A stretch of 64,000 nt of DNA, taken from contig OY811974.1 of the NCBI GenBank assembly GCA_963681505.1, positions 1,323,128 to 1,387,127 of the forward strand. Direction: 5' to 3'. Under the pieces are notes generated by a model. It worked only from the letters and a program-made list of their open reading frames with translations. It made no database searches and was not told the origin of the DNA. Both the position numbers and the translations under genes were made by a program. This DNA comes from Eunapius fragilis. Lineage: Eukaryota > Porifera > Demospongiae > Spongillida > Spongillidae. Shown in pieces: positions 46,481 to 59,800 of the stretch (its first letter is position 1; each line of letters opens with the position of its first letter).

Positions 46481-47331
46481 ATGGCTCAAGCTCAGTTGCC
46501 ACTGCACTGTGACCAGTGGTTGGCCACATCACATATAGAGATCTCTGCACAGCATTGTCAGTCAGACGTTGATTCAACGGTGCATTGGTGCCAGCGATAC
46601 AAACTGCTTGCAGAGAGGAAAAGCTGCCTGAAATGGGGACGGGAAATGCACCTCGATAAGAGGAAAGCAGAAAATAAAGAGCAAGTGGGATGGAGATGCC
46701 CAAGAAAAGGTTGTAGGCATTATACATCCGTTTGCGTATGTGTCTGCTTTGAACAGGTTGCTGCCCAAATGGCCGTGGACTGGTACAATTTTATTCGTGA
46801 CATCTGTGCTCAGTATATTTTATTGATCACCCAACCATCATTGGAGTGGAAGTAGAAATTGATGAGAGCAAGTTTGGGAAGAGAAAATACAACCGAGGCA
46901 GGCAGGCAGGTGAAAGGTCACCGGGTGTTTGGAGGAACTGAGAGGATAACTGGAGAGTCAAGGTCGAGCACAGAGATGCTGCCACACTCCTTCCTCTCAT
47001 CCAGCACCACATTCATCCTGACAGTACCATCTACAGCGATGAATGGAAGGCATACAGTAGAATTACTGCCACTGCCGGGATGTCACATGAGACCGTGAAC
47101 CATTCACTCCACTTTGTGGACCCAGCTACAGGTGCACACACACAGGGTGTGGAAGCGATGTGGAGCTCCTGTAAGCGTCTAATGAGAGAAGAGAGGACTA
47201 TGCATTCCAATCTATTTGACACCTACCTCCCTGAATTCATGTGGAGACGTCGATTTAATGGACCCGAAACTTTCTCTAATATTGTAAGGCACATAGAAGA
47301 ACAATACCAGGTGTTTAGGTTGTGTACATAA
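46481..47331 (+). pseudogene. Merlin-type (IS1595/ISXO2-like DDE) transposase, frameshifted
   Basis: The N-terminal zinc-ribbon region is readable (KSCLKWGREMHLDKRK then WRCPRKGCRHYTSV), with one expected Cys replaced by Trp. About 30 residues of the following helix-turn-helix region are missing before VDWYNFIRDICAQY. The DDE core follows in shifting frames: IDESKFGKRKYNRGR (first Asp), TIYSDEWKAYSRI (second Asp), NHSLHFVDPATGAHTQGVEA (Glu in GVEAMW), and a tail ending WRRRFNGPETFSNIV. Frameshifts lie at about 46815 (T-run), about 46905 (GGCAGGCAGG slippage) and about 46957. All three acidic catalytic residues survive. The terminal inverted repeats were not located. Confidence 0.8.
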
Positions 47332-47447
47332 GTTGTGTACCCTATTTAGGCTGTGTACATAAGGTTTGAAAATGTTTTAAACTGTGAAATGTACATAGTG
47401 AGCTAGGTATGTATGTACACACAAACTATGTGCATTTGTGTGTGTTA

Positions 47448-47494
<47 letters not shown>

Positions 47495-48917
47495 TATCTC
47501 CTCTACATGTCCCTTGACTTCCTATACAAATAGAAGCGACTGTTCTTGAGAGAATATATTTCTTGTCGTTTGAAGGTACTGAATTAGACAGGAAATAAGC
47601 TCCCGCCGGAATGTCGTTATGACACGGTGATTGTTTGAATTTGAGTGCCACGTGGTGGCATGTATAAAGGTGTGAAGTGACGTTGCAAAGTCAAGTCTAT
47701 GCATCTGACACGTGCACGCTTTGACATATCTATTGTTGTATACTTATTTTTCTCATGAGATCATGCAGGATCAATCCTTAACTGGTGATCAGCTGATGAA
47801 CTGGTGGTGTAACCGTGCCATTGAGAACACTATTGATCATGCTTGTGCGTGTTTACCTAAATTGGATCAGGATAGTTAGCGGTTTTTGGCCCCAGAAAAA
47901 AGTGGATTTTTTCCCTTAGAGGGTTTTTTTCCCACGGGTTTTTTCCGTAAGAGAGTGCGGGCTCACTCTCTTTAAATGTAGCCTAGCTAGAGAATGCCCC
48001 CTGCTCAAGCCTGCGTATGCTGTGATATAGTGTCTGTTCGGTGTGCATGTCAATGTATGAGGTCTATGTTGCTGTGTTGTAGTCATGGCGTGCATCCAGT
48101 GATGCTGGCACCAATGTTGGTCATTGGGAGTGGGTGGGTAACAATAACCACGGAGGACATGCGGCGGGAGCAGTTACGGGACAATGTAGATTAGCTGTTG
48201 ATTGGTTAATAATTGGGGGGGGGGGGGGAGGAGGGTGGCGTCCTAGAAGAGAACCGGAAACAGTCATCTACACCAAAGTATCTATTATACTATTTGATGT
48301 GCATCCATGTGCTTACGGCAGTGGCCTGGGTTGTGAAATGTAGTTCTCTTCGAGAGGCAACTGGTGATGTCGGTTTTGATATAATACAAAGTTACAGCTG
48401 TGGGCAGCTTCATTTGTACGTTGGAATTATCTGCATGGCTCTGATAATAACTTGTAACCTGGAAGCTGGTAGTCAGTGATTTGAGAGCATCGGAGAGATC
48501 CAAACAATGGGAACCTTCATTTACACACTTCGGTATGCATGTCAATTTTTTTTTATTTTGCTATGAACCATAATGCAACACATAATAAGGAAATATACAC
48601 AATACAAAAAACTAAATACTGAGCTACACTAAACGAATATCTACTTCACTTGTACCTCTTCTTCCAAGCAAAGCCCTAGTATTTTTTTTATTGTGCGGTA
48701 CCATGGTTACAATACTGGTACAAGCTTTTATCAATAGACATGTGACAAGATAACAAGCTAGATACTGATTGAGCAAGGCAGATACATTATGAAACAGCTC
48801 CATCAAAACTGAATTTTTTTTACTAAAATGTAAAATTTTTGGCTGTGTACACATGCTCATTATTCCTGGTAATGTTCCAATTATACGAATTTGGATATTA
48901 TGCTCGAAATAGCATAA
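47332..48917. other. Intergenic, simple repeats
   Basis: Contains GTGTACATAAG repeats (47320-47370), an (AC)n run (47451-47492) and a 12 bp poly-G tract (about 48217). No gene is supported. Sequence near 47925-47965 (GAGAGTGCGGGCTCACTCTC) forms a small perfect-looking hairpin. Confidence 0.4.
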
Positions 48918-50333
48918 ATGTATCATCGTTTCAGGAATGCACTTACAACTTATCCGCTTGAGGCCAAAGTTTTCTCTCGCAAAGAACTAAAGAAATGGGA
49001 GCATGATAACGGAAAGCGGGACGCATTTGTCCACCGCAGAGGAGATGAGAGTCCGATATTGTGCACTTTGAAAGGAGTCATCAACCCGGCAGACGATGAT
49101 CACCGTGGTATTTCACTGTTCAGAGCACTCTCTGATGATGACAAAGGATTTATTTATGCCCATGATCGCTTGTCTGAACGCAGCAATTCCAGTAAGTGCT
49201 ATGTATCAGCTGCGCCTGCAGAGAACGGTTACTCACAATTGTTCGAGGATCGAATAATAACGTATAAACGTAAGCCTGAAGATGTCAATAAACCAGAACA
49301 GTTTCAAGCCCATCACGCCTTTCTGTTTCCGACACGAGATGACATCACTGTTACTGATTTTAATGAGCGTGCCGAATGTAGGAAACCGGAAGGTGCTTGG
49401 ACTCCGTGTGAGATCGCTGCAAATGCAGAAACCGTTGACTTGCCAAACACCCCAGATGGTGATGTCGATGCTGCGTGCCTACTCCTAGAAGCTTTGATTT
49501 CTTCTGAGTCTACTTTAGTAGCTCAAAGATTCCTAGCTGCATGGTGCCAGTATTATATTGCCTCAAGTTTCAAAGATTTACAAGGTCACCCTGATCAAAT
49601 AGCCTCATTTGGCAATGGATTGGTTGCCGACCTGTTTATCGAGGCTGCTGAATTGAGGAAGGAACTCGGATCACCACAATATCCTACTCCTGAGATGGAT
49701 AACTTGATCACATGCGCTATTACTACCAAACGAGACCATCTCTTCATTGCCCTTTTTGATGTGGCTAGTCATGATCAAATTGCTGCCAAGCTAAAAGAAA
49801 AAGCTGCACACTCATCAGATGTGGACTTGGATGCTCCTGAGGACTCATCAAGTGGGGATTTGGATGCAGTTGTGGCGCTGAGGAGCTGCTCACAACAGTT
49901 TCTTGTTGCTCGTGGTTACAGCGTGCCAGAGATAATGGTATGCTCTGCTCACTCCCTGATACTTGAGTGTTTTTGTTTTCCCCAAGTGAAAGATGAAGAT
50001 ATCTTGGAGCTTATATCTAATCCATTACATAACGAACACTACACGTTTACTCTGGATGGCACTAACAGGCATGCTGAGAAAGCAATTGATATTCTTGAGC
50101 CCAATAATGATGATGAGGAAGACCCAGTTGAAGATGTTTGTCTGCATCTTGAGTTTCTCAATCTCAGAAAATCATCTCCTATGAAATGCAGAGAAAAGAG
50201 TATTCCAGATTCCATTTTCATGGCTTCTATTCAGTGTAAGGGAACAACGAAGAAAAATATTCAGTGCAAGAACAAGACACTGAATGCCAATGGGTTTTGC
50301 CATCTTCACCAGAAACAGATAGAACATGCATAG
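48918..50333 (+). CDS. Uncharacterised 471-residue protein with C-terminal Cys/His motif
   Basis: A continuous reading frame from ATG 48918 to TAG. I do not recognise the main body. It is hydrophilic, lacks a signal peptide or membrane segment, and has an acidic stretch (SSDVDLDAPEDSSSGDLD, and PNNDDEEDPVEDV later). The last 35 residues, CKGTTKKNIQCKNKTL and GFCHLHQKQ, form a C-x9-C-x9-C-x2-H pattern of a small zinc-knuckle-like motif that is common as a tail in phage, giant-virus and bacterial proteins and rarer in animals. A possible 3' splice site (TTTCAG) at 48929-48934 lies inside the first codons, so there may be an upstream exon and the true start may differ. No introns are needed otherwise. 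Confidence 0.65.
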   Translation: MYHRFRNALTTYPLEAKVFSRKELKKWEHDNGKRDAFVHRRGDESPILCTLKGVINPADDDHRGISLFRALSDDDKGFIYAHDRLSERSNSSKCYVSAAPAENGYSQLFEDRIITYKRKPEDVNKPEQFQAHHAFLFPTRDDITVTDFNERAECRKPEGAWTPCEIAANAETVDLPNTPDGDVDAACLLLEALISSESTLVAQRFLAAWCQYYIASSFKDLQGHPDQIASFGNGLVADLFIEAAELRKELGSPQYPTPEMDNLITCAITTKRDHLFIALFDVASHDQIAAKLKEKAAHSSDVDLDAPEDSSSGDLDAVVALRSCSQQFLVARGYSVPEIMVCSAHSLILECFCFPQVKDEDILELISNPLHNEHYTFTLDGTNRHAEKAIDILEPNNDDEEDPVEDVCLHLEFLNLRKSSPMKCREKSIPDSIFMASIQCKGTTKKNIQCKNKTLNANGFCHLHQKQIEHA

Positions 50334-50806
50334 CCATAGCTGCATAGTCCTTATCACACACTAAAATAGCTTGCTACTTGGACACAAACCGCTACCAATT
50401 TCACAATCATGTATACATTTACACACACCTAATAATTATATGGGGGGATCTGGATCGTTACAACACCCTGGAACAATGGAATAATACAAACTGAGATAGC
50501 TCATACAAATAGGATTGTTGAGGTCAACATTGGTCAATTACGTATTTTTAGGCATTAAGACAACAGTAGTAAAAGTGGGTCAATTACGGACTCGTGTTTT
50601 ACAGGAATTGTACTTTGAATTCATTAGCCTGGCAGGTAATTGCCCGGGTAGATTTGTTTTCTCTAGTAAGATAATTAAGACAAGCAAGTAGTTACAGTGG
50701 CAATCAAAGTGCACGTGAGAGCCAGGAGAATCCGCGGACTTACGTCATACTTGGAGAAACCGAGCAAGTATACGAAGGTTGGCGGATAAGGTGCACTCCG
50801 ATTGGA
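50334..50806. promoter_or_regulatory. Intergenic and likely SMU1 promoter
   Basis: Between the 471-residue gene and the SMU1 start. A CRE-like TTACGTCAT at 50740-50748 lies 60 bases before the SMU1 ATG, and a CACGTG E-box is at about 50712. No TATA box, as expected of a housekeeping promoter. Assignment is by position. Confidence 0.35.
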
Positions 50807-53800
50807 ATGGCACTCGAGATTGAATCTACCGAGTAAGTTGTAATATGTGTAACTAGGTGCCCTACATAAGACTATTGTCTGTCCTTAGTGTTGTGCGATT
50901 AATCGAGCAGTACCTGAAAGAAAATAATCTCTACAGGACCTTGGCAACACTCCAGGTAAAGTGTTTGGAAATGTTTTGAACAGCTGCGTCACACTGTTAT
51001 AAATTGCGAAATTGAGCGGCGTGAGAATTTGGATATAATAATTCTACAAACGCGCTCCTTTTAAAAAATGTATCACTTTTATATATTGCCCACTCCCCAG
51101 GAAGAAACGTCAGTCACTTTGAATACTGTGGACAGCATTGAGAGCTTCGTTTCTGATATTAATCATGGCCACTGGGACACAGTCCTGCAGGCCATCCAGT
51201 CACTTAAGCTCCCCGACAAGACCTTGATTGACCTCTACGAACAGGTGTGTACAAACATAGTGGACTCCCTGGTTTTTTTTTTTTTAAAGTTTGCTTCTTT
51301 TTAATTAACCCTTTAATCCAAGTGCTTGTAAAGCAATGATTAAGCATGAAAGCCTGCCTATTGACATTGGTACTGTAATATCTTGATTTTTTTGGGGCTT
51401 GAATTTGGGGATCAAAGTTAGTTTGTGTTGTTTATGTGTACATGTTGATGGTACAAGTGTATGCTCGTACGTACTTATGTTTACATGTTGATGGTACAAG
51501 TGTATGCTCGTACGTACTTATGTGTACGTGTTGATGGTACAAGTGTATGCTCGTACGTACTTATGTTTACATGTTGATGGTACAAGTGTATGCTCGTATG
51601 TACTTATGTGTACATGTTGATGGTACAAGTGTATGCTCGTACGTACGTTGCCACACGTTTAAATACCTCTCACCTATTTTCCTTGCTCTATTCCTCCCTC
51701 ACACATCCCCCCCCCTGTCCTTACCCCTCTCTCACCCATCCTTCCCTCTCTAGGTTGTTCTGGAGCTGATTGAGCTCAGGGAGTTAGGGGCTGCCCGTTC
51801 TCTTCTCAGGCAGACCGACCCCATGCTTGTACTGAAGCAGCAGCAGCCCGAGCGATATGTTCAGTTGGAAAACCTCTTGGCAAAGTCCTACTTTGATCCT
51901 CGAGAGGTATGGTAGTCGTACTTTGGTCCCCGGGGAGGTATGATAGTCCTCCCCTTTATTTATTTATTTTTGTCGAATCAAGCGACGCAGAGCTTAATCT
52001 TTTTAACCCTCCTACCCAGGCCTACTCTGAGGGAAGCAGTAAAGAGAAGCGAAGAGCCCACATTGCTCATGGTAGGTTTGGTGGGAGGTGTGGTGGAGGT
52101 GGGAGGTGTGGTGGGAGGTGGAGGTGGAGGTGGGAGGTGTGGAGGTGGGAGGTGGGAGGTGTGTGGGGAGTGGTAAGTGTGTGGATGTGGGTACTCATGT
52201 GGCTTTTTGCCACAAGGCGCAATGCATTGCTATTGGGTACGTGAGATGTGGGCTATCAGTTCACACATGTACACACACACACACATACATGTACACACAC
52301 ACACACATACATGTACACACACACACACATACATGTACACACACACACATACTTACGTACATCATTTTCTCCCTCCTTCCCCTCCCCTCCCCTCCCCTCC
52401 TCCCGGTCCCCTCCTCCCTCAGCCCTTGCTGGTGAGGTATCTGTGGTCCCTCCCTCACGTCTGATGGCTCTCCTGGGCCAGTCCCTCAAGTGGCAGCAAC
52501 ACCAGGGGCTCCTTCCCCCTGGTAGCACCATAGACCTCTTCAGGGGTAGGGCTGCCGTCAGGGACATAGAGGAAGAGAAGTACCCGACCATGCTGAACAA
52601 GACCATCAAGTTTGGCACCAAGTCTTACCCCGAGTGCGCCCTGTTCTCTCCCGACGGACAGTACCTTGTGACGGGCAGTGCTGATGGCTTCATTGAGGTG
52701 TGGAACTTCACCACTGGGAAGATCAGGAAGGACCTCAAGTACCAGGCGCAGGTGGAGTAGACTGGGGACGGGGTGGGACGGTCGGGGCTATCCAAATAAC
52801 TTTAATAACTTCCTTCCCCATTCCCTATGGGTAATCTTTGCAAATGTGGGTTACCTGGGGCCCACCCCTCGCCGCTTTGTAGTGTTGATATTCAAGTCTG
52901 GGGACCAGGGGTGGCTGCTGGGTCACATCGTGGGGGTGTGGCCAGACGCGTGTGCCAGTGACATGACGCGGTCAAGTGGGTAATGATGGCGGCTGGTCGG
53001 GGTAAGAAGCCCAAAGGGTGGTGCTGCCTGCCATTGATGAAGACTGGAGAACTCACTGGTGTACTACACTTGATGCACAGGAGGGGGAGGGATGGGAGGG
53101 GGTGGGATGTCAATCAGCTGGCTATGAGGTTGCCTTCCCAAGAACACCTTTGATGTAGATAGTATTACAATAACCTGGTAACCAAACAGAGGGACAATCT
53201 AGTTTGGGGGGGGGGGGGGGGGTAGGGTTGTTTGGAGGAGGCAGGCTTGACCTACTAACCAAAGCCAAAGCCTCCTTTCACCACCATATGCTTTCCCATG
53301 CCCCATTTAAGCAAAGGTATACCCTGTATGTGATCCCCTTGTTATTCAACCATCCCTACATAGTGCTGTGTGCCCTTGTTATTCAACCATCCCTACATAG
53401 TGTTGTGTGCCTTTGTTATTCAACCATCCCTACATAGTGCTGTGTGCCCTTGTTATTCAACCATCTCTACATAGTGCTGTGATCCCCTTGTTATTCAACC
53501 ATCTCTACATAGTGTTGTGTGCCCTTGTTATTCAACCATCCTTACATAGTGTTGTGTGCCTTTGTTATTCAACCATCCTTACATAGTGTTGTGTGCCCTT
53601 GTTATTCAACCATCCCTACATAGTGATGTGTGCCCTTGTTATTCAACCATCCCTACATAGTGTTGTGTGCCCTTGTTATTCAGCCATCCCTACATAGTGT
53701 TGTGTGCCCTTGTTATTCAACCATCCCTACATAGTGTTGTGTGCCCTTGTTATTCAACCATCCTTACATAGTGTTGTGTGCCCTTGTTATTCAACCATCC

Positions 53801-56800
53801 CTACATAGTGTTGTGTGCCCTTGTTATTCAACCATCCCTACATAGTGTTGTGTGCCCTTGTTATTCAACCATCCCTACATAGTGCTGTGTGCCCTTGTTA
53901 TTCAACCATCCCTACATAGTGATGTGATCCCCTTGTTATTCAACCATCCCTACATAGTCTTGTGTGCCCTTGTTATTCAACCATCCCTACATAGTGTTTG
54001 TGTGCCCTTGTTATCCAACCATCTCTACATAGTGCTGTGTGCCCTTGTTATTCAACCATCTCTACATAGTGCTGTGTGCCCTTGTTATTCAACCATCCCT
54101 ACATAGTGTTGTGTGCCCTTGTTATTCAACCATCCCTACATAGTGTTGTGTGCCCTTGTTATTCAACCATCTCTACATAGTGCTGTGTGCCCTTGTTATT
54201 CAACCATCTCTACATAGTGCTGTGTGCCCTTGTTATTCAACCATCCCTACATAGTGTTGTGTGCCCTTGTCATTCAACCATCCCTACATAGTGTTGTGTG
54301 CCCTTGTTATTCAACCATCCCTACATAGTGTTGTGTGCCCTTGTTATTCAACCATCCTTACATAGTGTTGTGTGCCCTTGCCATTCAACCATCCCTACAT
54401 AGTGTTGTGTGCCCTTGTTATTCAACCATCCCTACATAGTGTTGTGTGCCCTTGTTATTCAACCATCCCTACATAGTGTTGTGTGCCCTTGTTATTCAAC
54501 CATCCCTACATAGTGATGTGATCCCCTTGTTATTCAACCATCCCTACATAGTCTTGTGTGCCCTTGTTATTCAACCATCCCTACATAGTGTTTGTGTGCC
54601 CTTGTTATCCAACCATCTCTACATAGTGCTGTGTGCCCTTGTTATTCAACCATCTCTACATAGTGCTGTGTGCCCTTGTTATTCAACCATCCCTACATAG
54701 TGTTGTGTGCCCTTGTTATTCAACCATCCCTACATAGTGTTGTGTGCCCTTGTTATTCAACCATCTCTACATAGTGCTGTGTGCCCTTGTTATTCAACCA
54801 TCTCTACATAGTGCTGTGTGCCCTTGTTATTCAACCATCTCTACATAGTGCTGTGTGCCCTTGTTATTCAACCATCCCTACATAGTGTTGTCTGCCCTTG
54901 TTATTCAACCATCCCTACATAGTGTTGTGTGCCCTTGTTATTCAACCATCTCTACATAGTGCTGTGTGCCCTTGTTATTCAACCATCTCTACATAGTGCT
55001 GTGTGCCCTTGTTATTCAACCATCCCTACATAGTGTTGTGTGCCCTTGTCATTCAACCATCCCTACATAGTGTTGTGTGCCCTTGTTATTCAACCATCCC
55101 TACGTAGTGATGTGTGCCCTTGTTATTCAACCATCTCTACATAGTGCTGTGATCCCCTTGTTATTCAACCATCTCTACATAGTCTTGTGTGCCCTTGTCA
55201 TTCAACCATCCCTACATAGTGTTGTGTGCCCTTGTCATTCAACCATCCCTACATAGTGATGTGTGCCCTTGTTATTCAACCATCCCTACATAGTGTTGTG
55301 TGCCCTTGTTATTCAACCATCCCTACATAGTGTTGTGTGACCTTGTTATTCAGCCATCCCTACGTAGTGTTGTGTGCCCTTGTTATTCAACCATCCCTAC
55401 ATAGTGTTGTGTGCCCTTGTCATTCAACCATCCCTACATAGTGTTGTGTGACCTTGTTATTCAGCCATCCCTACGTAGTGTTGTGTGCCCTTGTTATTCA
55501 ACCATCCCTACATAGTGTTGTGTGCCCTTGTTATTCAACCATCCCTACATCGTGTTGTGTGCCCTTGTCATTCAACCATCCCTACATAGTGTTGTGTGCC
55601 CTTGTTATTCAACCATCCCTACATAGTGTTGTGTGACCTTGTTATTCAGCCATCCCTACGTAGTGTTGTGTGCCCTTGTTATTCAGCCATCTCTACATAG
55701 TGCTGTGTGCCCTTGTTATTCAACCATCCCTACATAGTGTTGTGTGCCCTTGTTATTCAACCATCCCTACATAGTGTTGTGTGCCCTTGTTATTCAACCA
55801 TCCCTACATAGTGTTGTGTGCCCTTGTTATTCAACCATCCCTACATAGTGTTGTGTGCCCTTGTTATTCAACCATCCCTACATAGTGTTGTGTGCCCTTG
55901 TTATTCAACCATCCCTACATAGTGTTGTGTGCCCTTGTCATTCAACCATCCCTACATAGTGTTGTGTGCCCTTGTTATTCAACCATCCCTACATAGTGTT
56001 GTGTGCCCTTGTCATTCAACCATCCCTACATAGTGTTGTGTGCCCTTGTTATTCAACCATCCCTACATAGTGTTGTGTGCCCTTGTTATTCAACCATCCC
56101 TACATAGTGTTGTGTGCCCTTGTTATTCAACCATCCCTACATAGTGTTGTGTGCCCTTGTCATTCAACCATCCCTACATAGTGTTGTGTGCCCTTGTTAT
56201 TCAACCATCCCTACATAGTGTTGTGTGCCCTTGTTATTCAACCATCCCTACATAGTGTTGTGTGCCCTTGTTATTCAACCATCCCTACATAGTGTTGTGT
56301 GCCCTTGTTATTCAACCATCCCTACATAGTGTTGTGTGCCCTTGTTATTCAACCATCCCTACATAGTGTTGTGTGCCCTTGTTATTCAACCATCCCTACA
56401 TAGTGTTGTGTGCCCTTGTTATTCAACCATCCCTACATAGTGTTGTGTGCCCTTGTTATTCAACCATCCCTACATAGTGTTGTGTGCCCTTGTTATTCAA
56501 CCATCCCTACATAGTGTTGTGTGCCCTTGTTATTCAACCATCCCTACATAGTGTTGTGTGCCCTTGTTATTCAACCATCCCTACATAGTGTTGTGTGCCC
56601 TTGTTATTCAACCATCCCTACATAGTGTTGTGTGCCCTTGTTATTCAACCATCCCTACATAGTGTTGTGTGCCCTTGTTATTCAACCATCCCTACATAGT
56701 GTTGTGTGCCCTTGTTATTCAACCATCCCTACATAGTGTTGTGTGCCCTTGTTATTCAACCATCCCTACATAGTGTTGTGTGCCCTTGTTATTCAACCAT

Positions 56801-59800
56801 CCCTACATAGTGTTGTGTGCTCTTGTTATTCAACCATCCCTACATAGTGTTGTGTGCCCTTGTTATTCAACCATCCCTACATAGTGTTGTGTGCCCTTGT
56901 TATTCAACCATCTCTACATAGTGTTGTGTGCCCTTGTCATTCAACCATCCCTACATAGTGTTGTGTGCCCTTGTTATTCAACCATCCCTACATAGTGTTG
57001 TGTGCCCTTGTTATTCAACCATCCTTACATAGTGTTGTGTGCCCTTGCCATTCAACCATCCCTACATAGTGTTGTGTGCCCTTGTTATTCAACCATCCCT
57101 ACATAGTGTTGTGTGCCCTTGTTATTCAACCATCCCTACATAGTGTTGTGTGCCCTTGTTATTCAACCATCCCTACATAGTGATGTGATCCCCTTGTTAT
57201 TCAACCATCCCTACATAGTCTTGTGTGCCCTTGTTATTCAACCATCCCTACATAGTGTTTGTGTGCCCTTGTTATCCAACCATCTCTACATAGTGCTGTG
57301 TGCCCTTGTTATTCAACCATCTCTACATAGTGCTGTGTGCCCTTGTTATTCAACCATCCCTACATAGTGTTGTGTGCCCTTGTTATTCAACCATCCCTAC
57401 ATAGTGTTGTGTGCCCTTGTTATTCAACCATCTCTACATAGTGCTGTGTGCCCTTGTTATTCAACCATCTCTACATAGTGCTGTGTGCCCTTGTTATTCA
57501 ACCATCTCTACATAGTGCTGTGTGCCCTTGTTATTCAACCATCCCTACATAGTGTTGTCTGCCCTTGTTATTCAACCATCCCTACATAGTGTTGTGTGCC
57601 CTTGTTATTCAACCATCTCTACATAGTGCTGTGTGCCCTTGTTATTCAACCATCTCTACATAGTGCTGTGTGCCCTTGTTATTCAACCATCCCTACATAG
57701 TGTTGTGTGCCCTTGTCATTCAACCATCCCTACATAGTGTTGTGTGCCCTTGTTATTCAACCATCCCTACGTAGTGATGTGTGCCCTTGTTATTCAACCA
57801 TCTCTACATAGTGCTGTGATCCCCTTGTTATTCAACCATCTCTACATAGTCTTGTGTGCCCTTGTCATTCAACCATCCCTACATAGTGTTGTGTGCCCTT
57901 GTCATTCAACCATCCCTACATAGTGATGTGTGCCCTTGTTATTCAACCATCCCTACATAGTGTTGTGTGCCCTTGTTATTCAACCATCCCTACATAGTGC
58001 TGTGTGCCCTTGTTATTCAACCATCCCTACATAGTGTTGTGTGACCTTGTTATTCAGCCATCCCTACGTAGTGTTGTGTGCCCTTGTTATTCAACCATCC
58101 CTACATAGTGTTGTGTGCCCTTGTTATTCAACCATCCCTACATCGTGTTGTGTGCCCTTGTCATTCAACCATCCCTACATAGTGTTGTGTGCCCTTGTTA
58201 TTCAACCATCCCTACATAGTGTTGTGTGACCTTGTTATTCAGCCATCCCTACGTAGTGTTGTGTGCCCTTGTTATTCAGCCATCTCTACATAGTGCTGTG
58301 TGCCCTTGTTATTCAACCATCCCTACATAGTGTTGTGTGCCCTTGTTATTCAACCATCCCTACATAGTGTTGTGTGCCCTTGTTATTCAACCATCCCTAC
58401 ATAGTGTTGTGTGCCCTTGTTATTCAACCATCCCTACATAGTGTTGTGTGCCCTTGTTATTCAACCATCCCTACATAGTGTTGTGTGCCCTTGTTATTCA
58501 ACCATCCCTACATAGTGTTGTGTGCCCTTGTCATTCAACCATCCCTACATAGTGTTGTGTGCCCTTGTTATTCAACCATCCCTACATAGTGTTGTGTGCC
58601 CTTGTCATTCAACCATCCCTACATAGTGTTGTGTGCCCTTGTTATTCAACCATCCCTACATAGTGTTGTGTGCCCTTGTTATTCAACCATCCCTACATAG
58701 TGTTGTGTGCCCTTGTTATTCAACCATCCCTACATAGTGTTGTGTGCCCTTGTCATTCAACCATCCCTACATAGTGTTGTGTGCCCTTGTTATTCAACCA
58801 TCCCTACATAGTGTTGTGTGCCCTTGTTATTCAACCATCCCTACATAGTGTTGTGTGCCCTTGTTATTCAACCATCCCTACATAGTGTTGTGTGCCCTTG
58901 TTATTCAACCATCCCTACATAGTGTTGTGTGCCCTTGTTATTCAACCATCCCTACATAGTGTTGTGTGCCCTTGTTATTCAACCATCCCTACATAGTGTT
59001 GTGTGCCCTTGTTATTCAACCATCCCTACATAGTGTTGTGTGCCCTTGTTATTCAACCATCCCTACATAGTGTTGTGTGCCCTTGTTATTCAACCATCCC
59101 TACATAGTGTTGTGTGCCCTTGTTATTCAACCATCCCTACATAGTGTTGTGTGCCCTTGTTATTCAACCATCCCTACATAGTGTTGTGTGCCCTTGTTAT
59201 TCAACCATCCCTACATAGTGTTGTGTGCCCTTGTTATTCAACCATCCCTACATAGTGTTGTGTGCCCTTGTTATTCAACCATCCCTACATAGTGTTGTGT
59301 GCCCTTGTTATTCAACCATCCCTACATAGTGTTGTGTGCCCTTGTTATTCAACCATCCCTACATAGTGTTGTGTGCCCTTGTTATTCAACCATCCCTACA
59401 TAGTGTTGTGTGCTCTTGTTATTCAACCATCCCTACATAGTGTTGTGTGCCCTTGTTATTCAACCATCCCTACATAGTGTTGTGTGCCCTTGTTATTCAA
59501 CCATCCCTACATAGTGTTGTGTGCCCTTGTTATTCAACCATCCTTACATAGTGCTGTGTGCCCTTGTTATTCAACCATCCCTACATAGTGTTGTGTGCCC
59601 TTGTTATTCAACCATCCCTACATAATGCTGTGTGCCCTTGTTATTCAACCATCCCTACATAGTGTTGTGTGCCCTTGTTATTCAACCATCCCTACATAGT
59701 GTTGTGTGCCCTTGTTATTCAACCATCCCTACATAGTGCTGTGTGCCCTTGTTATTCAACCATCCCTACATAGTGTTGTGTGCCCTTGTTATTCAACCAT

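Noticed and set aside
49936-49990. Possible short intron (GTATGC to CCCCAAG) in the 471-residue gene
   Set aside because: Removing it puts the downstream codons out of frame with an immediate stop, whereas the unspliced frame stays open.
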